Shown here piece after piece: positions 1 through 12,075 of a stretch of 64,000 nucleotides of DNA; positions within the stretch are counted from its first letter, which is position 1, and the number at the start of each line of letters is the position of its first letter. The notes below the pieces were generated by a model. That model was not told the origin of the DNA. It ran no database searches and worked only from the letters and a program-made list of their open reading frames with translations. A program made the translations under genes and the position numbers. Location: positions 40,466,853 to 40,530,852 of the forward strand of contig NC_133387.1 in the NCBI RefSeq assembly GCF_047511655.1, in the 5' to 3' direction. Source of the DNA: Castor canadensis. Lineage: Eukaryota > Chordata > Mammalia > Rodentia > Castoridae.

Positions 1-87
1 TCACAATAGTTACATTTCAAGTGTTCAATAACTATGTGTAGCTAGAGGCTATTATGTTGGACAGTGCAGATAGAGAACATTGGTTGA

Positions 88-160
88 GGTCTGGCTGTGT
101 GGCTGACGTGGTATAAGGCCCTGAGTTTAAACTCCAGTACTGCCAAAAAAGAAAAGAAAA

Positions 161-213
<53 letters not shown>
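88..213 (+). mobile_element. tRNA/ID-type SINE with (GA)n tail
   Basis: A short SINE 3' part ('ggccctgagtttaaactcc', 'agtactgcc') is followed by an A-rich stretch and a long GA run. It is flanked by a perfect 14-bp direct repeat, agaacattggttga, at 74-87 and 214-227. This is the target-site duplication of an L1-driven insertion. The perfect duplication suggests the insertion is fairly young. Confidence 0.85.
164..212. repeat. (GA)n microsatellite
   Basis: About 24 uninterrupted GA dinucleotides grow out of the SINE tail. Serine/leucine-repeat and arginine/glutamate-repeat reading frames across this block are artefacts of the dinucleotide. Confidence 0.95.
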
Positions 214-216
<3 letters not shown>

Positions 217-227
217 ACATTGGTTGA

Positions 228-621
228 ATTGCAAATGACTAGTTATTCCCTTTTCTTTCCTATTAATGAATCCCTCACAGTCAATTGTTTCAAGAGGGGA
301 ACAATCACAATATTCTCCAGACAGCAATAGTCTAGATAAGGCAGATGGAGAAGGAGACAAAACCAGTGGTCTAGAGCTTCAATCTTGAATGTCTCCATTT
401 TCTTACACCTAGTGTTAGGAGTTTCATGCTCCAAGTCTATTATAGTTCTTCTCTTACTGCCCAGAAAATCCTCTCCTCTCCACTACATACAACCTTGTTC
501 AACTACCACCCCGTTACCACCAGCACTGCTATGGGTGCCAATTCTCATTCTCATTGCCACATATTCCAGCCACTCAGCACCTTTGAAACCTCTCTCTGCA
601 CAGGGGTAGCCCCACTTTATG
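228..621. other. intergenic, nothing recognised
   Basis: Unique-looking sequence without coding signal or recognised repeat. Short overlapping open frames on both strands show no family motif. Confidence 0.5.
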
Positions 622-636
622 AATCCATACTTTCTT

Positions 637-833
637 TTTCTTTTTGGTGGCACTGGGATTTGAACTAAGGGCCTCACACTTGCTAGGTAGCTACTCTTAC
701 CACTTGAGCCACGCCAACAGCCCTTTTTTGTGATTTTTTTTCAAGATAGGGTCTCACAAACTATTTGCCTGAGACTGGCTTCTAACTGTGATCCTCCTGA
801 TCTCTGTCTCCTGAGTAGCTAGGATTACAGGCA
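637..833 (-). mobile_element. composite B1/ID SINE, minus strand
   Basis: Read on the minus strand this has a 7SL-derived head (rc of 'gagtagctaggattacagg') and then a tRNA-like unit (rc of 'gggcctcacacttgctagg'), with the T-rich tail at the left. Flanking repeats aatccatactttctt (622-636) and aatccatgctttctt (834-848) are a 15-bp target-site duplication with one mismatch, which fixes the ends. Confidence 0.88.
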
Positions 834-848
834 AATCCATGCTTTCTT

Positions 849-1735
849 AAAGTAGGTGGCTTTCCCTTGCCAGTTTCCCTTGCAGTCTAGGCCTTTGACC
901 AAGGCTCCCTCCAGTCAGGTGCACCTATGGCAGATTTCAGTTTGGAAGACAGCTGTACAATTAGAAGGTAACACCTAGCCACTAATGGTAGCATGCTGGA
1001 AAGGGTGAGGGAGAGGGGAAAGGGGGATGTTGAGCTTTCAGAGGCAGCAGCAGCAATGACCTGGATGTAGTGCCCCATACTCAATGTCAGCAAGGCATAC
1101 CCCCAAACAACCCACCAATATAACTTGTATCTTGTTCCTGTTTATAAAATACCCAGAGCCCCATTCTCTGGCTTCTTAGAAATTTTGTGAGCTATTTAAT
1201 AAATTCCATTTCAGCTGAAATTAGCAGTTGCTTATAAATAGCATCCATAGTAAAAATTTCTACCCAAGTTGGAGAATTCTCCCCATAGCATTTACCCCCG
1301 CACATTGATTTTGTGGCTTATGTCAGAGTCTGATAGGGTCTAGGGATATAAATGCATACAGGACTTGTTCTTAAGAGACTTAAAATTCAAGGAAAAAGAC
1401 ATGTCAGTAAACCAACAAGAATACTGGAAGTGGCTGCAGCAGAAATACAAATTTGGCATCACGGACGCCCAATGGATGGTTAGGAGGATGGTTAGGAGGA
1501 TTAGGAAATACTTCAAGGAGAAGAGGAAACAAATAGATGTTCGATAGGCAGACAATAGGAAATAGCAAAGGAGAAAGCATGTGAAGGGCCAGCAGGCTGT
1601 GACAACATTCCCTGTTCAGAACAAATAGTCAAAGCATGGTAGGGGAAAGAAGGAGTCTGGGCAGCTAGCAGCAAGGTTAAAGAAGCTTCAATAATAATAA
1701 CTGACAGAGGGTCAAGTCCAATAGCATTCAACTAT
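849..1735. other. intergenic, nothing recognised
   Basis: No coding signal. A small imperfect tandem (gatggttaggag twice, about 1475-1500) is the only local structure noticed. Confidence 0.45.
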
Positions 1736-1739
1736 TAGT

Positions 1740-1922
1740 TAAGTGCCTATTATATACATTATTCTGTCTCACAATGTATAAATCTCACTTCATCACAACC
1801 CCAGGAAATTGATGACTCTATGAATTTCATTTACAGATGAAAACATAGAAAGGTAAGTGACTTGTCCAGGTTACACATACATGGGGCACAGCAGAGTTTG
1901 TACTCCTATGATCCAGCTCCAG
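1740..1922 (-). mobile_element. MIR relic, minus strand
   Basis: The stretch 'catttacagatgaaaacat', then 'aagtgacttgtccaggttac' and a gcagagtttg segment, follows the antisense MIR core (attttacagatgaggaaact...gtgacttgcccaaggtcac). Divergence is high, as expected for this old mammalian SINE. The family was recognised by eye, so the ends are approximate. Confidence 0.7.
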
Positions 1923-1933
1923 ATTCCACACTT

Positions 1934-2033
1934 CATTAATATTTTTGGTGGTACTGGGGTTTGAAAACAGGGCTTTACTATTGCTAGGCAGATATTCTAC
2001 CACTCTACCTCTTAAGCTATGACCCAGCTCTGG
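1934..2033 (-). mobile_element. ID-type SINE, minus strand
   Basis: The T-rich left edge and 'ggtggtactggggtttgaa', 'ttgctaggcagatattctac' and 'cttaagctatgacccagct' are the reverse complement of the tRNA-derived unit. The flanks attccacactt (1923-1933) and aatccacactt (2034-2044) form a short target-site duplication. Confidence 0.85.
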
Positions 2034-2142
2034 AATCCACACTTTAAAAAATAATGGACATATAATTATAATTGAATATATCCATAGGGCACAGTGTAGT
2101 ACTTCAACACATGTGTATACATGTACTGATTCCCTACTCTTT

Positions 2143-2166
2143 TGTGTGTGTGTGTGTGTGTGTGTG
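2143..2166. repeat. (TG)n microsatellite
   Basis: Twelve TG dinucleotides lie at the tail side of the adjoining minus-strand SINE. Confidence 0.95.
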
Positions 2167-2240
2167 GTGCTTAGGATTTAATCCAGGGACTTGTACATGC
2201 TAGGCAGACAATTTACCAGTTAGCTGCATCTCTAGCCCTA
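2167..2240 (-). mobile_element. ID-type SINE, minus strand
   Basis: 'ggatttaatccagggacttg', 'catgctaggcagacaattta' and 'ctgcatctctagccct' are the reverse complement of a tRNA-derived rodent SINE. The (TG)n to the left occupies the tail position. Confidence 0.75.
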
Positions 2241-2609
2241 GGTTCCACACTCTTGATAACCTCATGTTCCTGTAATCAGTAGGAGCCAGTGCAGAGAGGG
2301 TTTTATATCAGTTCAAGGGAGCTTGGACTTGACCCTCTGTCAGCACTAGAAAATTTTAAGCATATAAGTGGAATGATCAGACTTGTGTTTTAGTACAAAT
2401 ACAAAGTATTTATAGAGTGGAGGGTAGATTGAAAGTGGGTAGTGAAGCAGGAAGACCTGACTCCATTTCCCAGAAGACACACATACACACACACCTCTCC
2501 TCTTGGGGTCTGCCACATAAACCAGGATAACAAGAAGGGAAGCTTTCAGTTGAGTGATTCAAAACCAAGGAAGAAACAGCAATTCTTGATAGGATCTCAA
2601 ATTCACCTG

Positions 2610-2760
2610 GGTTAGAATAATGGCTTCCAATTCAGTAGCTTTGTGAACACAGGCAAATTATTTAACCTCTTTAATGCTTTCATAAAAGCAGAGAAACAGA
2701 ATGACAATCTCTATTGTAAAACTCTAGGGGCCATATGTTATGTAACAACAGGTCTAAGGC
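2610..2760 (+). mobile_element. MIR relic
   Basis: 'gtagctttgtgaacacaggc', 'aaattatttaacctcttt' and the following 'agcagagaaacagaatgac' track the sense MIR core (ctagctgtgtgaccttgggcaag...). Diverged; ends approximate. Confidence 0.65.
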
Positions 2761-3629
2761 AGTCCCCGATCATCAAATCCATTAATATTTCTGTAGCAAA
2801 ATATACGAATATTTACAGTAAGTAGGATAAATCAAAACTATAAATAATCTCACATAAAGTCACATAATAATCCTACTTAGGTTTTTCTGTTAGATTTTAG
2901 GGCAAGTTAGTTTTACATTCAAATCAGTTGTGAAAAACTGAGGGTTTTTAAAGCTATTTGTGTTACCAAATTCTAGATGAGGAATTGTGTCACTTTTATA
3001 ATAATACTTGCTGTTCAGTTATAAGAACTAAAAGAGATAGTGCCTATAAATCACTTAAAATCCAATAGACCAACAAGTGATATCAAAAGTGACCCAGTAC
3101 CTGAATGCCCTGATGCTGCTGGAATTCCCAGAGCCAGAGTCATCTTCATTGTTCCTGTTGATCACAAGTTCTAATCTTTGTTTTCTATGACCCTTACCAC
3201 TATCACAATGCCCTCATCACCATTTTTCTTGGGAATCCTAGCAAGATATCATGCAAACAGGCCCCACATGAAGCCCCCAATTCTCTAAAGTGGATGCTTT
3301 ACAGACCAGCCCTACCCACCTTGAGGCTACTCCCGGGAGACATGGAGCTGGGGTAAATCACACCATTGAGAATTTGCCCTGTATCCACATATTGTTAAAA
3401 TTAGCAAAAGTGATGATGAAGAGTAAAAGATGGGAAGAAATACCAGGAGAACCACAGAAAACCTCAGCCAGGACTTAGAACTCTCATGTACAGCACCTTG
3501 TTTCTGGTGTTAGAACCAACTTGGGATGGCTGTCAGGCCCAGGGTACAGAATGATAATAAGCTGACTTTCAGCAATGAAAGGGAGAAATTTGAATATTGA
3601 CATTTCCATCTTCATTAATGAGAACAGAA
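2761..3629. other. intergenic, nothing recognised
   Basis: AT-rich with short open frames only. No family or splice-bounded exon was recognised. Confidence 0.45.
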
Positions 3630-3790
3630 TTTCCCACACCCTGACAAAGTCTTGGACTGACCCTTGGAGATTTTTAAAACACAGATTTCTTGACTCTGTC
3701 CTCAGAGATGCTGAGGCTGTTGGTCTGAAGTGAAAGCTGGGGCTCTGTATTTTATTAAGCTCCCCAGATGATTCAGTACAAAGGTGGTCA
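3630..3790 (+). mobile_element. MER5-like hAT relic
   Basis: 'ttaaaacacagatttcttga', 'agatgctgaggctgttggtc', 'gggctctgtattttattaag' and 'ctccccagatgattcagtac' follow the MER5A-type nonautonomous hAT-Charlie consensus in order. Diverged, partial copy. Confidence 0.65.
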
Positions 3791-4119
3791 TGGAAATCAT
3801 TGACCTAGAAAGTCAGGAAATACAAATTATAGGCCAATCACTTAAAATGTGTCAAAATCTACTTTTTGGAAATTTAAATTTTTGTGGCCACATTGAGGGC
3901 AGGAAGGAAATAACCTTGTAATATTAATACAAGCAGCTATAATAACTGTTAACTTTGGATAATCTTTGCATAAATGGCATCAAGACTTCGTGAGGAAAGC
4001 ATAAAATTATAAGTTGTGAAACCTAAAATCAGGCGCAATGACAAATGAGTACTGAGACCTAGAGGATGTTTTCAGGCAGCTGTGTATAAAGGCTTGTTGC
4101 TTGTGCTTCAACCATCTCT

Positions 4120-4121
<2 letters not shown>
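3791..4121. other. intergenic, nothing recognised
   Basis: No coding or repeat signal recognised. Confidence 0.4.
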
Positions 4122-4160
<39 letters not shown>

Positions 4161-4168
4161 CCTCTCTC
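4122..4168. repeat. (CT)n microsatellite
   Basis: Nearly pure CT run with a few T/C interruptions at its right end. The arginine/glutamate-repeat frame on the minus strand across it is an artefact. Confidence 0.93.
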
Positions 4169-5244
4169 CTGTACTTCCTTGCTGCCGACCCCAAGTAAAG
4201 GCTGCCAGAAAATAGAAAATTACTTCTCTGGTTAGCATCTGTGTGGCAATATGTTTACTGCCTCTAGTCAGCCCTTGAGCAACTGCCAGGAAAACCAAAA
4301 AAGAGAGCAAGAGCTCTATTCATCTAATTACTTCAGCAGAAGAAAAATGTGTTAATTAACTGACCTTAATAATCCATATATATCTGTACTTAAGGATCAT
4401 CATGCAAGGCCTGGTATTGAAAAAAGGACCATTGGAATGATCACATGGACAGCCTCATTTTGGAAAGGTGATCTATTTTTGTTTTCTCAAGAACAAATAT
4501 ACCACCTCCAAAATGATCGAAAAACCTTTCTGCACACTATGGGTTGGCTATAATATCATGATTCCTCCAATTTCCTCATCCCCTCTAGGGGATGTGAAAT
4601 ATTTTTAGAATCACAACAGCATAATGCATTAATTGGATTCCATTATGCTGGCTGCTGATTAAACCATTATACAGTAAAGGGGAATGTGACTGTGTATGTC
4701 CTTTGCAGACTTACAAATAAGAAAGAGGAGGAACACCAACAAGGATTGCTTTTCTGAGGAGTTAATAGAATCATTCATATCACAGTTCCCTGTCAAATAT
4801 GCTACTGCATAGAAACCAGCCAAGGAAGCAGTTCAACAGCCCTCAGCTTTTGAAGTCAATCTTAGGAAGAGAAAGGATGCTGATAATTTTATTTTCAAAG
4901 ATAGGGAGACAGTCTACATTTGCAAGCATACTAAGCAGGTAAACTGTCTATATTTGTCTTCCTAGGGCTTGGCAAGGGGCAATGGAAATGAATTGTGGTA
5001 CATTTGCAATGCAGACAAAGACATTTTCTAAATGCATCTGTGAAACAATTAGACAGGCATCATAGATAGAGAAACACATAGATGGAAGATGTGAATATAT
5101 TTTGCAAGATTCAAAAATAGTGAGCAAGGGATGGCAGGAGTTTTCCAACCAGTCATGGTGATGACAACGAAACAGCTGGCCATGGTAGCAGGAACAGAAT
5201 ACCTGCCCCCTGGCAGCTACTCTAGTCTGTCAGGCCAAGACTGT
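4169..5244. other. intergenic, nothing recognised
   Basis: No gene found. The first about 120 bp (ccccaagtaaaggctgcc and following) has a vaguely LTR-like look but could not be assigned. Confidence 0.35.
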
Positions 5245-5640
5245 CACTGCAGTGTGTGAGGTTTCTGGGTGTCATGAGTTGAGTTGTGCCTCCCCCATTC
5301 CTATGCTTCCAGTGCCCCAGAGTGTGAACTTACTTGGATACAGGGTCATTGCAAATATAGTAAGTTAAGATGTAGCTATGCTATGCTATGAAGCTATGAG
5401 GGATTCTCATCCAATTAGACTAGTGTCTTCATAAAGAGACCATTGTGTGAAGAATGAAACATGTACACTGAGAAATTTCTATGTGCAGATTTGAGTTTCT
5501 TTCTGTTACAAGTTGAGAAACTACCAGCAGCAGGAGCAAGGCCTAGAACAGATTCTTCCATAGCATCATCAGAGGGAGCATGGCTCTGATTACACCTGAA
5601 TTTTAGACTTCTAGCCCCCTGAAATGTTAGTTGTTCTGGT
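5245..5640 (+). mobile_element. ancient LTR-like repeat
   Basis: 'gagttgtgcctcccccattc', 'gtgaacttacttggatacag', 'ggtcattgcaaatatagtaa', 'tagactagtgtcttcataaa' and 'tttagacttctagccccctg' follow in order a common mammalian interspersed repeat, remembered as an LTR of the MaLR type. The class is tentative; that it is a repeat is fairly clear. Confidence 0.6.
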
Positions 5641-5744
5641 AATTTTTCATGTCAGCCTTAGCAAATTGCTATACTGAACCAAGAAAGAAGTTTAAGTGAG
5701 TAGGAGTGGGCTTGACCCTTCAGCACTGGAATCCAGCTGCCATG

Positions 5745-5930
5745 ATTCAGAGCCCTGTTCTGTCATCTTGCACATCTTGCCAACTCTCTGAGTTATTTCT
5801 CCATCTATATAATGGGTTTGCCTGGGTAACATGTGATTGTATCTTTGCTGTGAGAATTAAATGAGATAATGCTGGTAATATGGGTAACCTTATTCCTGGC
5901 ATATGAAAAGCACTTAATAAAAATGAGTTT
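5745..5930 (+). mobile_element. MIR relic
   Basis: 'ttatttctccatctatataa', 'tgagaattaaatgagataat' and 'gcatatgaaaagcacttaat' match the sense MIR body and 3' end (tcatctgtaaaatggg, gattaaatgag, cttaataaatg). Confidence 0.78.
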
Positions 5931-8084
5931 AGGCTACATTAAGGGACTACAGAGTCAAATTAGCAAAGGACGTATGGCAGTGGACATCTATCTGCAATCC
6001 TTTCCCTGCTAGATTCCACTTTGCACACCCCACGAATTGTGACAGACATTTTTATCATCATGGCTAAAGTTATTTATCTGCATGGCAGATTCACCAACAT
6101 CACAGCTCTCTCAATCCTCCTTTTCATATCTCTTCTTTACTAACTCACTCCTGGCTTTCAAATTCTCCACTAGGTCTTCTTTCTGCACTTTTCCTCACTC
6201 TCTGCATCCTTCACTTCCAGAAAAATGCCTTTTCCTCTTTGTTGTTTTGGTTTTCTCTGTCTGTCTCCAGCTATAAATTTCCCTTGCTCTCTAACTGCTC
6301 TGCCTAGAGCAACTTCCTACGGGACATCCTCCTTTCACTTCTTTAATCCTCCTCTCATCCTACCTTCTCTTCAAAACACCCATTCACATCCAAACATAGT
6401 GAATGAAAATAGGAGGCAGGTTCCCACTCATACCTAAATATCAGTAACTACCTTCTAACCTGGACCCACCTGCAGCTGAAAAAAACAAGTCTTTAAAAAA
6501 CAGAATGAGTCATGTTAATCCAACCTTTCTCATTGCATCAGGAGGACTGTCACCATGTCATACATGAAACACTGCATGTGCATGATAGGGAGGTCAGTGT
6601 GGATGACAGCTCAGGGAGAGTGGTAGGCCCCCTCTCCTTTCCTGCCCTGCACCTGTGTATACTGGACACTGCTAGGGAAAGACAGAAGTAGAGGATTTAA
6701 TCATTTATCTGTGAACACATACCACCCAAACAATGACTTCCTCCTTTTACCACTTGAATAACCTTGAATTAACCTTTCAGGATTTTTCCCAGTCTCTTTT
6801 AGAAGCAGCATCATTGAATCAGCATACTGTTGTACAAATCTGAGGCGAGAGTAGCTCTTCTACTCTTTACCAACATCTTGTTATCAATCAAAAAGTAGAT
6901 AGTAGATCTTAGTTTTGCCTGTCAGCACTTCTCTATTTATTTTGAGGAACTGTTCCTTATCTGTGCCATATTAGTTTCATAATGCAATAAAGTAAAATCA
7001 CATTCAAGCAGTTACAAAAATTTACCCACATTGGGCCACAGTACCTCATCCTCCTAAAAGCAGTAATTGGGCTAGCAATAGGCACATGACCTTAGTTGGA
7101 TAAATCAGAATCCTCCAGAGATTTGCCTATTCCCTTTAGGGTTACTAAACTGGAAAGCCCTGAGATTTTCATTAACTGTTGTCCTTATATATAGAGAGAA
7201 CCTACCTATGGGAAGCAAGGGATAATAGAAATAAGAGACTGACAGAGACATACATAAAGCCATGGCAACATCAGAGAAGCCAAGCTCAAAGCCATAATCC
7301 ACCCTACTGCATGCCCTCAGCTCTCCTGTTCCAGAAAACATTTTTATTTAATCCAGCTGGAGTTGTAGGCTTAGCCCTGGCAACCACAACTGATATTCTG
7401 CAGCGTCTATGGTTAGTGATCAGCATCTGTTCTGTTACTAGTTGTTTAATTAGCACCACTGCTTGCACATAAAACTCCTTATTCATCAGAATGAGTGCCC
7501 GTCCATACTACAGGCAGCCACTATTCTCTGTATGCTGTAGCTGACTCTTTGACATTTCTTCAACAGAGAAATAAGAGAAGACCCCAAAATTCTTTCCCAT
7601 CTCTAAAATGTGAAGAGGAAAAATGCTCTTTAATCCTTATAAACGTTACACCCACCAGTGGCCCTGGGTGGCTTCTTCACCACCCTGCCAAATTCATTCC
7701 TCAAGGTGCCCAAGGAAGCTCAGAGGCTGCTTACCTAAAGGATACAAGACAAGAATGGCTTCTCTTAGGAAAAATTCAGGATTTTGAATGAGCCTAACAC
7801 AAAATTCTGAATCTTAGGAAGAAGAGGTAGGTATACACCCTATGGCTTCCTTTGAAATTCAACCCATTCTCTCCCCAGATTTTTTCACCAAGGGAGAGTT
7901 AGACTTTTCAACTTCAGATAAGAAATTCCCTTACCCTTTGTCCAGAACACAGACAGCTTGTCTTGTTAACACACTAACAAGAGCCCATCCACAGACTCTA
8001 ATTAAAGATCTGGTCCCATGTTGCTTTACTCACTAAGAATACAGCCATTAGATTATCTCAAAAACAAATAAATAGTAACTGGAC
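5931..8084. other. intergenic, nothing recognised
   Basis: About 2.1 kb without a recognised gene. 6090-6400 is pyrimidine-rich on the plus strand. Open frames of 60-98 codons occur (the longest at 7179-7472 and 7495-7791) but carry no family motif and lack exon-like borders, so they are treated as chance. Confidence 0.4.
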
Positions 8085-8235
8085 TTGGAGGATAGGCCTA
8101 AAATAATCCCAGAACTTGGGAGGCAGAGGCAGGAGGATCCTGAGTTCAAGCTTAGCCTGGGATACACAGCAAGTTCTATGCCAGCTTGGACTATGTAGAG
8201 AAACCATGTCTAAAAAGCCAAAACTAAATAAATAA
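8085..8235 (+). mobile_element. B1-like (7SL) SINE
   Basis: 'cccagaacttgggaggcaga', 'ggcaggaggatcctgagttc' and 'aagcttagcctgggatacac' are the B1 core. The copy ends in the A-rich segment 'aaaagccaaaactaaataaa'. Confidence 0.9.
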
Positions 8236-8525
8236 GCAAGCAAAATATCAGGACTCCTTGTCATACAAGTGGAGGCTAAAAGATGCATGAGGAGGAGGAT
8301 TGTCACGTACTGCTATAAGGGGCAACTGTGTTCTGCTCCAGGTTTTGTGACACAGACACAATTTGTATACTCTTTGAGAATACAATTGAGTATACTAATT
8401 TAGTACCAATTTGATACTCTTGAGACCTATTAATGAAATTTCCATTCAAGCAAGTGTGGGAGAAGTGTTGAGGGGAGGTAGTGGCACTTACAGAGCACAG
8501 AATGTATGTTAACAGTTGCTTAGAC

Positions 8526-8566
8526 AGTGTGTGTGTGAGAGAGTAAGAGTGAGAGAGACAGACAGA
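8526..8566. repeat. GT/GA-rich simple repeat
   Basis: Short imperfect (GT)n followed by (GA)n and GACA units. Confidence 0.8.
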
Positions 8567-9989
8567 CTAGTGTAATACAGGGTGACAGCCATTCCTGGGG
8601 AGAGGATATGCAAAGATAGAAGCCAAGATTAACAGAAAAGTTACTTATCACTCATAAAATGGCTATACTTGTTTTTCCAGGACTCCTCCTCTATAGGCTC
8701 CTCCCCTCCACTTAAGGCTCATCAAGGGAAGTTCTGAGAAATAGGACATTTGGGGAGTTCATCTTCTTTCCCTCTCTATCAACCCATGCCTGCAAGGAAG
8801 GGAGACATTCAACAATAGGAGTGATTCACCATCTTTTAGGAGTATGAAAAACTCAAAGCATTGTTCTTCCTGGACCCAGCAAGGGAAGGGGGAATAGAGT
8901 TCCCTTGTCTCACACCTCAATCCATCATATTATCTCCCTGAGAACTTGTGTTTGTTTATTTTCTTGGATATAGGAGCATCTATTAGGACTTTGCAGTATC
9001 CCATTTATATTCCTGGTTTTAGCTCTTATTTAATTTACCATTTTGCTGCCATCATCAAGAAGGCTCTGGGCAAAAGCAATGGCAATTCAATGACTATGGA
9101 GCTGAGGGGGCCCAGGGTCTTGGGAAATTTTGCCTAGTAGGAGGAAATGTGTGACACAGAAGTATACCCTGGAGAGAAATCTTAGCTCTGTTAATCCCTA
9201 AAGCATCTTTACAAAGAAAAATTCAAGGTAAATTGAGAGTAGAGTTAAGTAAGGGATAATACAAATGTTGTTTTATGTGCCTACTAGGAAATGGATGTTT
9301 GCAAGTTACTGAGAGAAGCTAGTATGAGGTCTGTATGCTCTGAATACTGAAAAAGACTGAACTGTGTGGCAGATACCACCAAGATGGAAAAGATTATGAA
9401 ATGAGACAGAAGTATCACCCTAAGTGAAATAAACCTCAACAATGCTATTGATTTCATTGATTCTAATTCACATTGATTTAGTAAATAAAACTTTCCTATG
9501 GGTAACCTATTGCTTGAATGGCTCCCACAAGGTGATAGATTGTTGATGACAGTAGGAGAAGGGTTTCTCCAAAATTTCTTAGTAGTGGCAGCAGGTCATT
9601 TTTCTAATTTGAAACTTGCCAGGCAAGAAATGTGGTGCTTCCTAGAAATCTGACCTCTTTCTTCAGGGCCTGTTAGATATCAGCTGCCCTTCTCACTTCT
9701 GCCACTGACATCATTACCCCCAAACCAGTGATACAGGTTGGCCACCTCTGCAACCACTGTCATTCTGAGGTCAGTTAATATGCTTGGATATTGAGTCATC
9801 ATCTCAAATTAAAAAACTGAATTAATTAACATCCTCTTTTCCTCCTGTCTCCTATATTCTAATTTAGTTCCCTTTCTTGGTTTCATTTCTTACAATTGTA
9901 CCCCAGTTCTCTCCATCACTCAGATTTATCACCAAGTTGCTTTTTACTTTTCTTCATTAACTCAACCCTTAAACCCACTGCATACTAAC
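8567..9989. other. intergenic, nothing recognised
   Basis: No gene or clear repeat seen. Confidence 0.4.
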
Positions 9990-10490
9990 TGATTAACCTT
10001 ACCCAAGGAGAGATCAGGCCTTTGCTCTTGGCTTCTAGGAGCTGATTTCTAGGCCCTTGTAATAAGAGATTGGGCCATATCAGACAATCTTCTCAGGTGA
10101 CTCATGGTGGGGGGTTTGGGTCATAAGGTATCCATTTAACCTCCAGTGGGGCATGTCAGCCATGCAGGCATGAACAATGTCTACAGGGTCAAGTCCCAAT
10201 AAAACCTCTGGACACCAAGACTTCAGTGAGGTTCTCTGGTTGGCATCACTCATGTGCCTTGTCACACATCATTGCCACAAGGACACAACACTGTACACTG
10301 TAAGAGCAAAATTGGAAGCTCTGTGTTTGGAACTGTCCTGGCCTTTGACCTGTGTATCTATTCTGTTGGCAGGCTTTCATCTGTATCCTTTCACTGTAAT
10401 AAAGTTAAAGCGTGAGTGTAACAGCACTCAGTGAGTTCTACAAGTCCTTCCAGCAAATTATCAAACCTCAGTGTGACATTGCCCCCACCC
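9990..10490 (+). mobile_element. ancient LTR-like repeat with AATAAA
   Basis: 'ttctaggagctgatttctag', 'aaaacctctggacaccaaga', 'ttcagtgaggttctctggtt', 'cactgtaataaagttaaagc' and 'gttctacaagtccttccagc' run in the order of a dispersed mammalian LTR I remember, with its AATAAA polyadenylation signal and R/U5-like end. The subfamily could not be named. Confidence 0.6.
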
Positions 10491-10694
10491 CTTGAAGCTT
10501 CAATTTATTGATAGCAGAAGTAAGGGTGGTTTTATGAACTGTCCCTAAATTCATACCCACTCTTACTAGAAACTACAACTAACCTGCACATATAGTTTTG
10601 TTTCATACTTGACAGCCTAAAGAGGAATTTTTAGTATTTTTCTACCACTAAAACTAAGCCACTTGAGGGTAGGGGGTATGTCTTGGTCAGTTTG

Positions 10695-10905
10695 TGTTTT
10701 ATGTTTTTGTTTTATTTCTAGTACCTGGGACACAGTAATTAATAAATTGATTGACTGATTGAACCCAAGGCCTCTGCAAGTGATCTACCACTTGAGTCAC
10801 ACCCCCAGCCTTTTTGCTAGCTTGTTTTTGATAGGGGCTCATAAACTTTGCCTCAGCTGGCCTCAAAATTGTGATATTCCTGCCTCTTTTTCTTGAATGG
10901 CTGGA
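10695..10905 (-). mobile_element. composite B1/ID SINE, minus strand
   Basis: Reverse complement of the same composite SINE: the ID part is 'aacccaaggcctctgcaagt' and 'ctaccacttgagtcacaccc', and the 7SL part is 'cctcagctggcctcaaaatt'. Degraded. Confidence 0.75.
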
Positions 10906-11079
10906 TTGGTGCTGACTGGTTGAGTCTCTACTTCTTTATAACTTAGTTTCAAGTATGAGTTAACATCTCAAATTATGATTCCAAGAACATAGATTAGAGA
11001 CTTTAGACTCATGTATTCAACAATCCACTGAACATTTACTCTCGATCCCAGGATTTATCCAACATCATCAGATTGGAGT

Positions 11080-11645
11080 TTATTGACTTCCCATTCATAA
11101 GCCTGCCTCTTTCTAATATTCCCCCATCTCAGTCAACAACACCTGTCATCTGCCCAGTGGCTCAAGCCGGAAAACTGGAAACTGTCTTCATCACATCATT
11201 CACTTATCACCAAGTCCCACGAATTCTTTCCCCAATTATTCTCTTTATTCCTAGCCCTACTTCTGAATATCATCACCATCTTTCAACAGGCTTTCAACTT
11301 CCTGCCTGTGGTTTTCCTGCCTCCCCTTTTGGCCTCCTCCCACCCATTCTTCACAAACCAGAGTGATTATTTTTAGTACAGTGCAAGTCTTACTTTTTAT
11401 GTCTTCCCTAAAGTCTTATAATAATTCCCAATGCCCTCTGTGAGCTGCCTCTCCCAGACCATCATTGCCTTCCCGTCCAACCTCATCACTCACCACATGC
11501 TCTTCATACTTGATGCCCCAGCTATTCTAAGCTCCATCCAGCTCATCAAGTTAACTACACTTTATTTCTTGACTTGTCTCATTCCTTCTGCTTGGAACAC
11601 TGTGCCCTCCAAGTTGCCTCACTAAATCTTACACATCTATTAGGT
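11080..11645 (-). mobile_element. L2 LINE relic, minus strand
   Basis: The plus strand reads like the antisense L2 3' end: 'gagtgattatttttagtaca', 'aataattcccaatgccctct', then 'attccttctgcttggaacac'. The proline/serine-rich short frames here are antisense L2, not genes. Confidence 0.72.
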
Positions 11646-11659
11646 CTGAATAGAGTTCA

Positions 11660-12075
11660 GTATTCTGTAATACATTGAATTCTCCAAAGGCGGCTACAAT
11701 GTATATCTCGTCCTACATGTTCTTTGGAGTCTTGAGCTGCCCATGTATGTGATCTAACTATTCTGAGGTTTTCATGGTGTGAGGAAGAGGTCACATGGAG
11801 AGGCCATGTGTTGGTGCTCCAGTTAACAGTCTCTCCAACAGGAAAAATATTGCCCAGAACAGAGATCCAAAGAGTCAGATATATCTTGTTCATGTAGGAA
11901 AGCACCTCAGGGTGCCAGATGTGTGAGTGAAGATACCTCCCACAATTGCATCTCCCAGCCATTTAAGTCTTTCTGGCAGAGATCCCAGGGATTGCACAAC
12001 AGAGAAGAACTGACCTCATTGTGCCCTTCCCAGATCCCCAAATCACAAATCCTGTGAGCATAACTATCTGTAGTA
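11660..12075 (+). mobile_element. MLT1-like MaLR LTR
   Basis: 'tggtgtgaggaagaggtcac', 'atggagaggccatgtgttgg', 'cagatgtgtgagtgaagata' and 'acaaatcctgtgagcataac' follow the MLT1 LTR consensus in order. A segment of about 75 bp at 11836-11911 is not expected in MLT1 and is listed separately. Confidence 0.72.
11836..11911. repeat. 75-bp repeat, copy 1
   Basis: Begins caacaggaaaaatattgccc and ends cacctcagg. It aligns along its length with 12426-12498 in the same orientation. It lies inside the MLT1-like LTR, so it looks like an insertion or a patch of another LTR. The minus strand reads as 'gggcaatatttttcctgttg'. Confidence 0.75.

Noticed and set aside
4040..4300. LTR-like look (tataaagg, then CT run, then agtaaag)
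   Set aside because: Only loose motif resemblance; no colinear consensus could be recalled and no duplication was seen.
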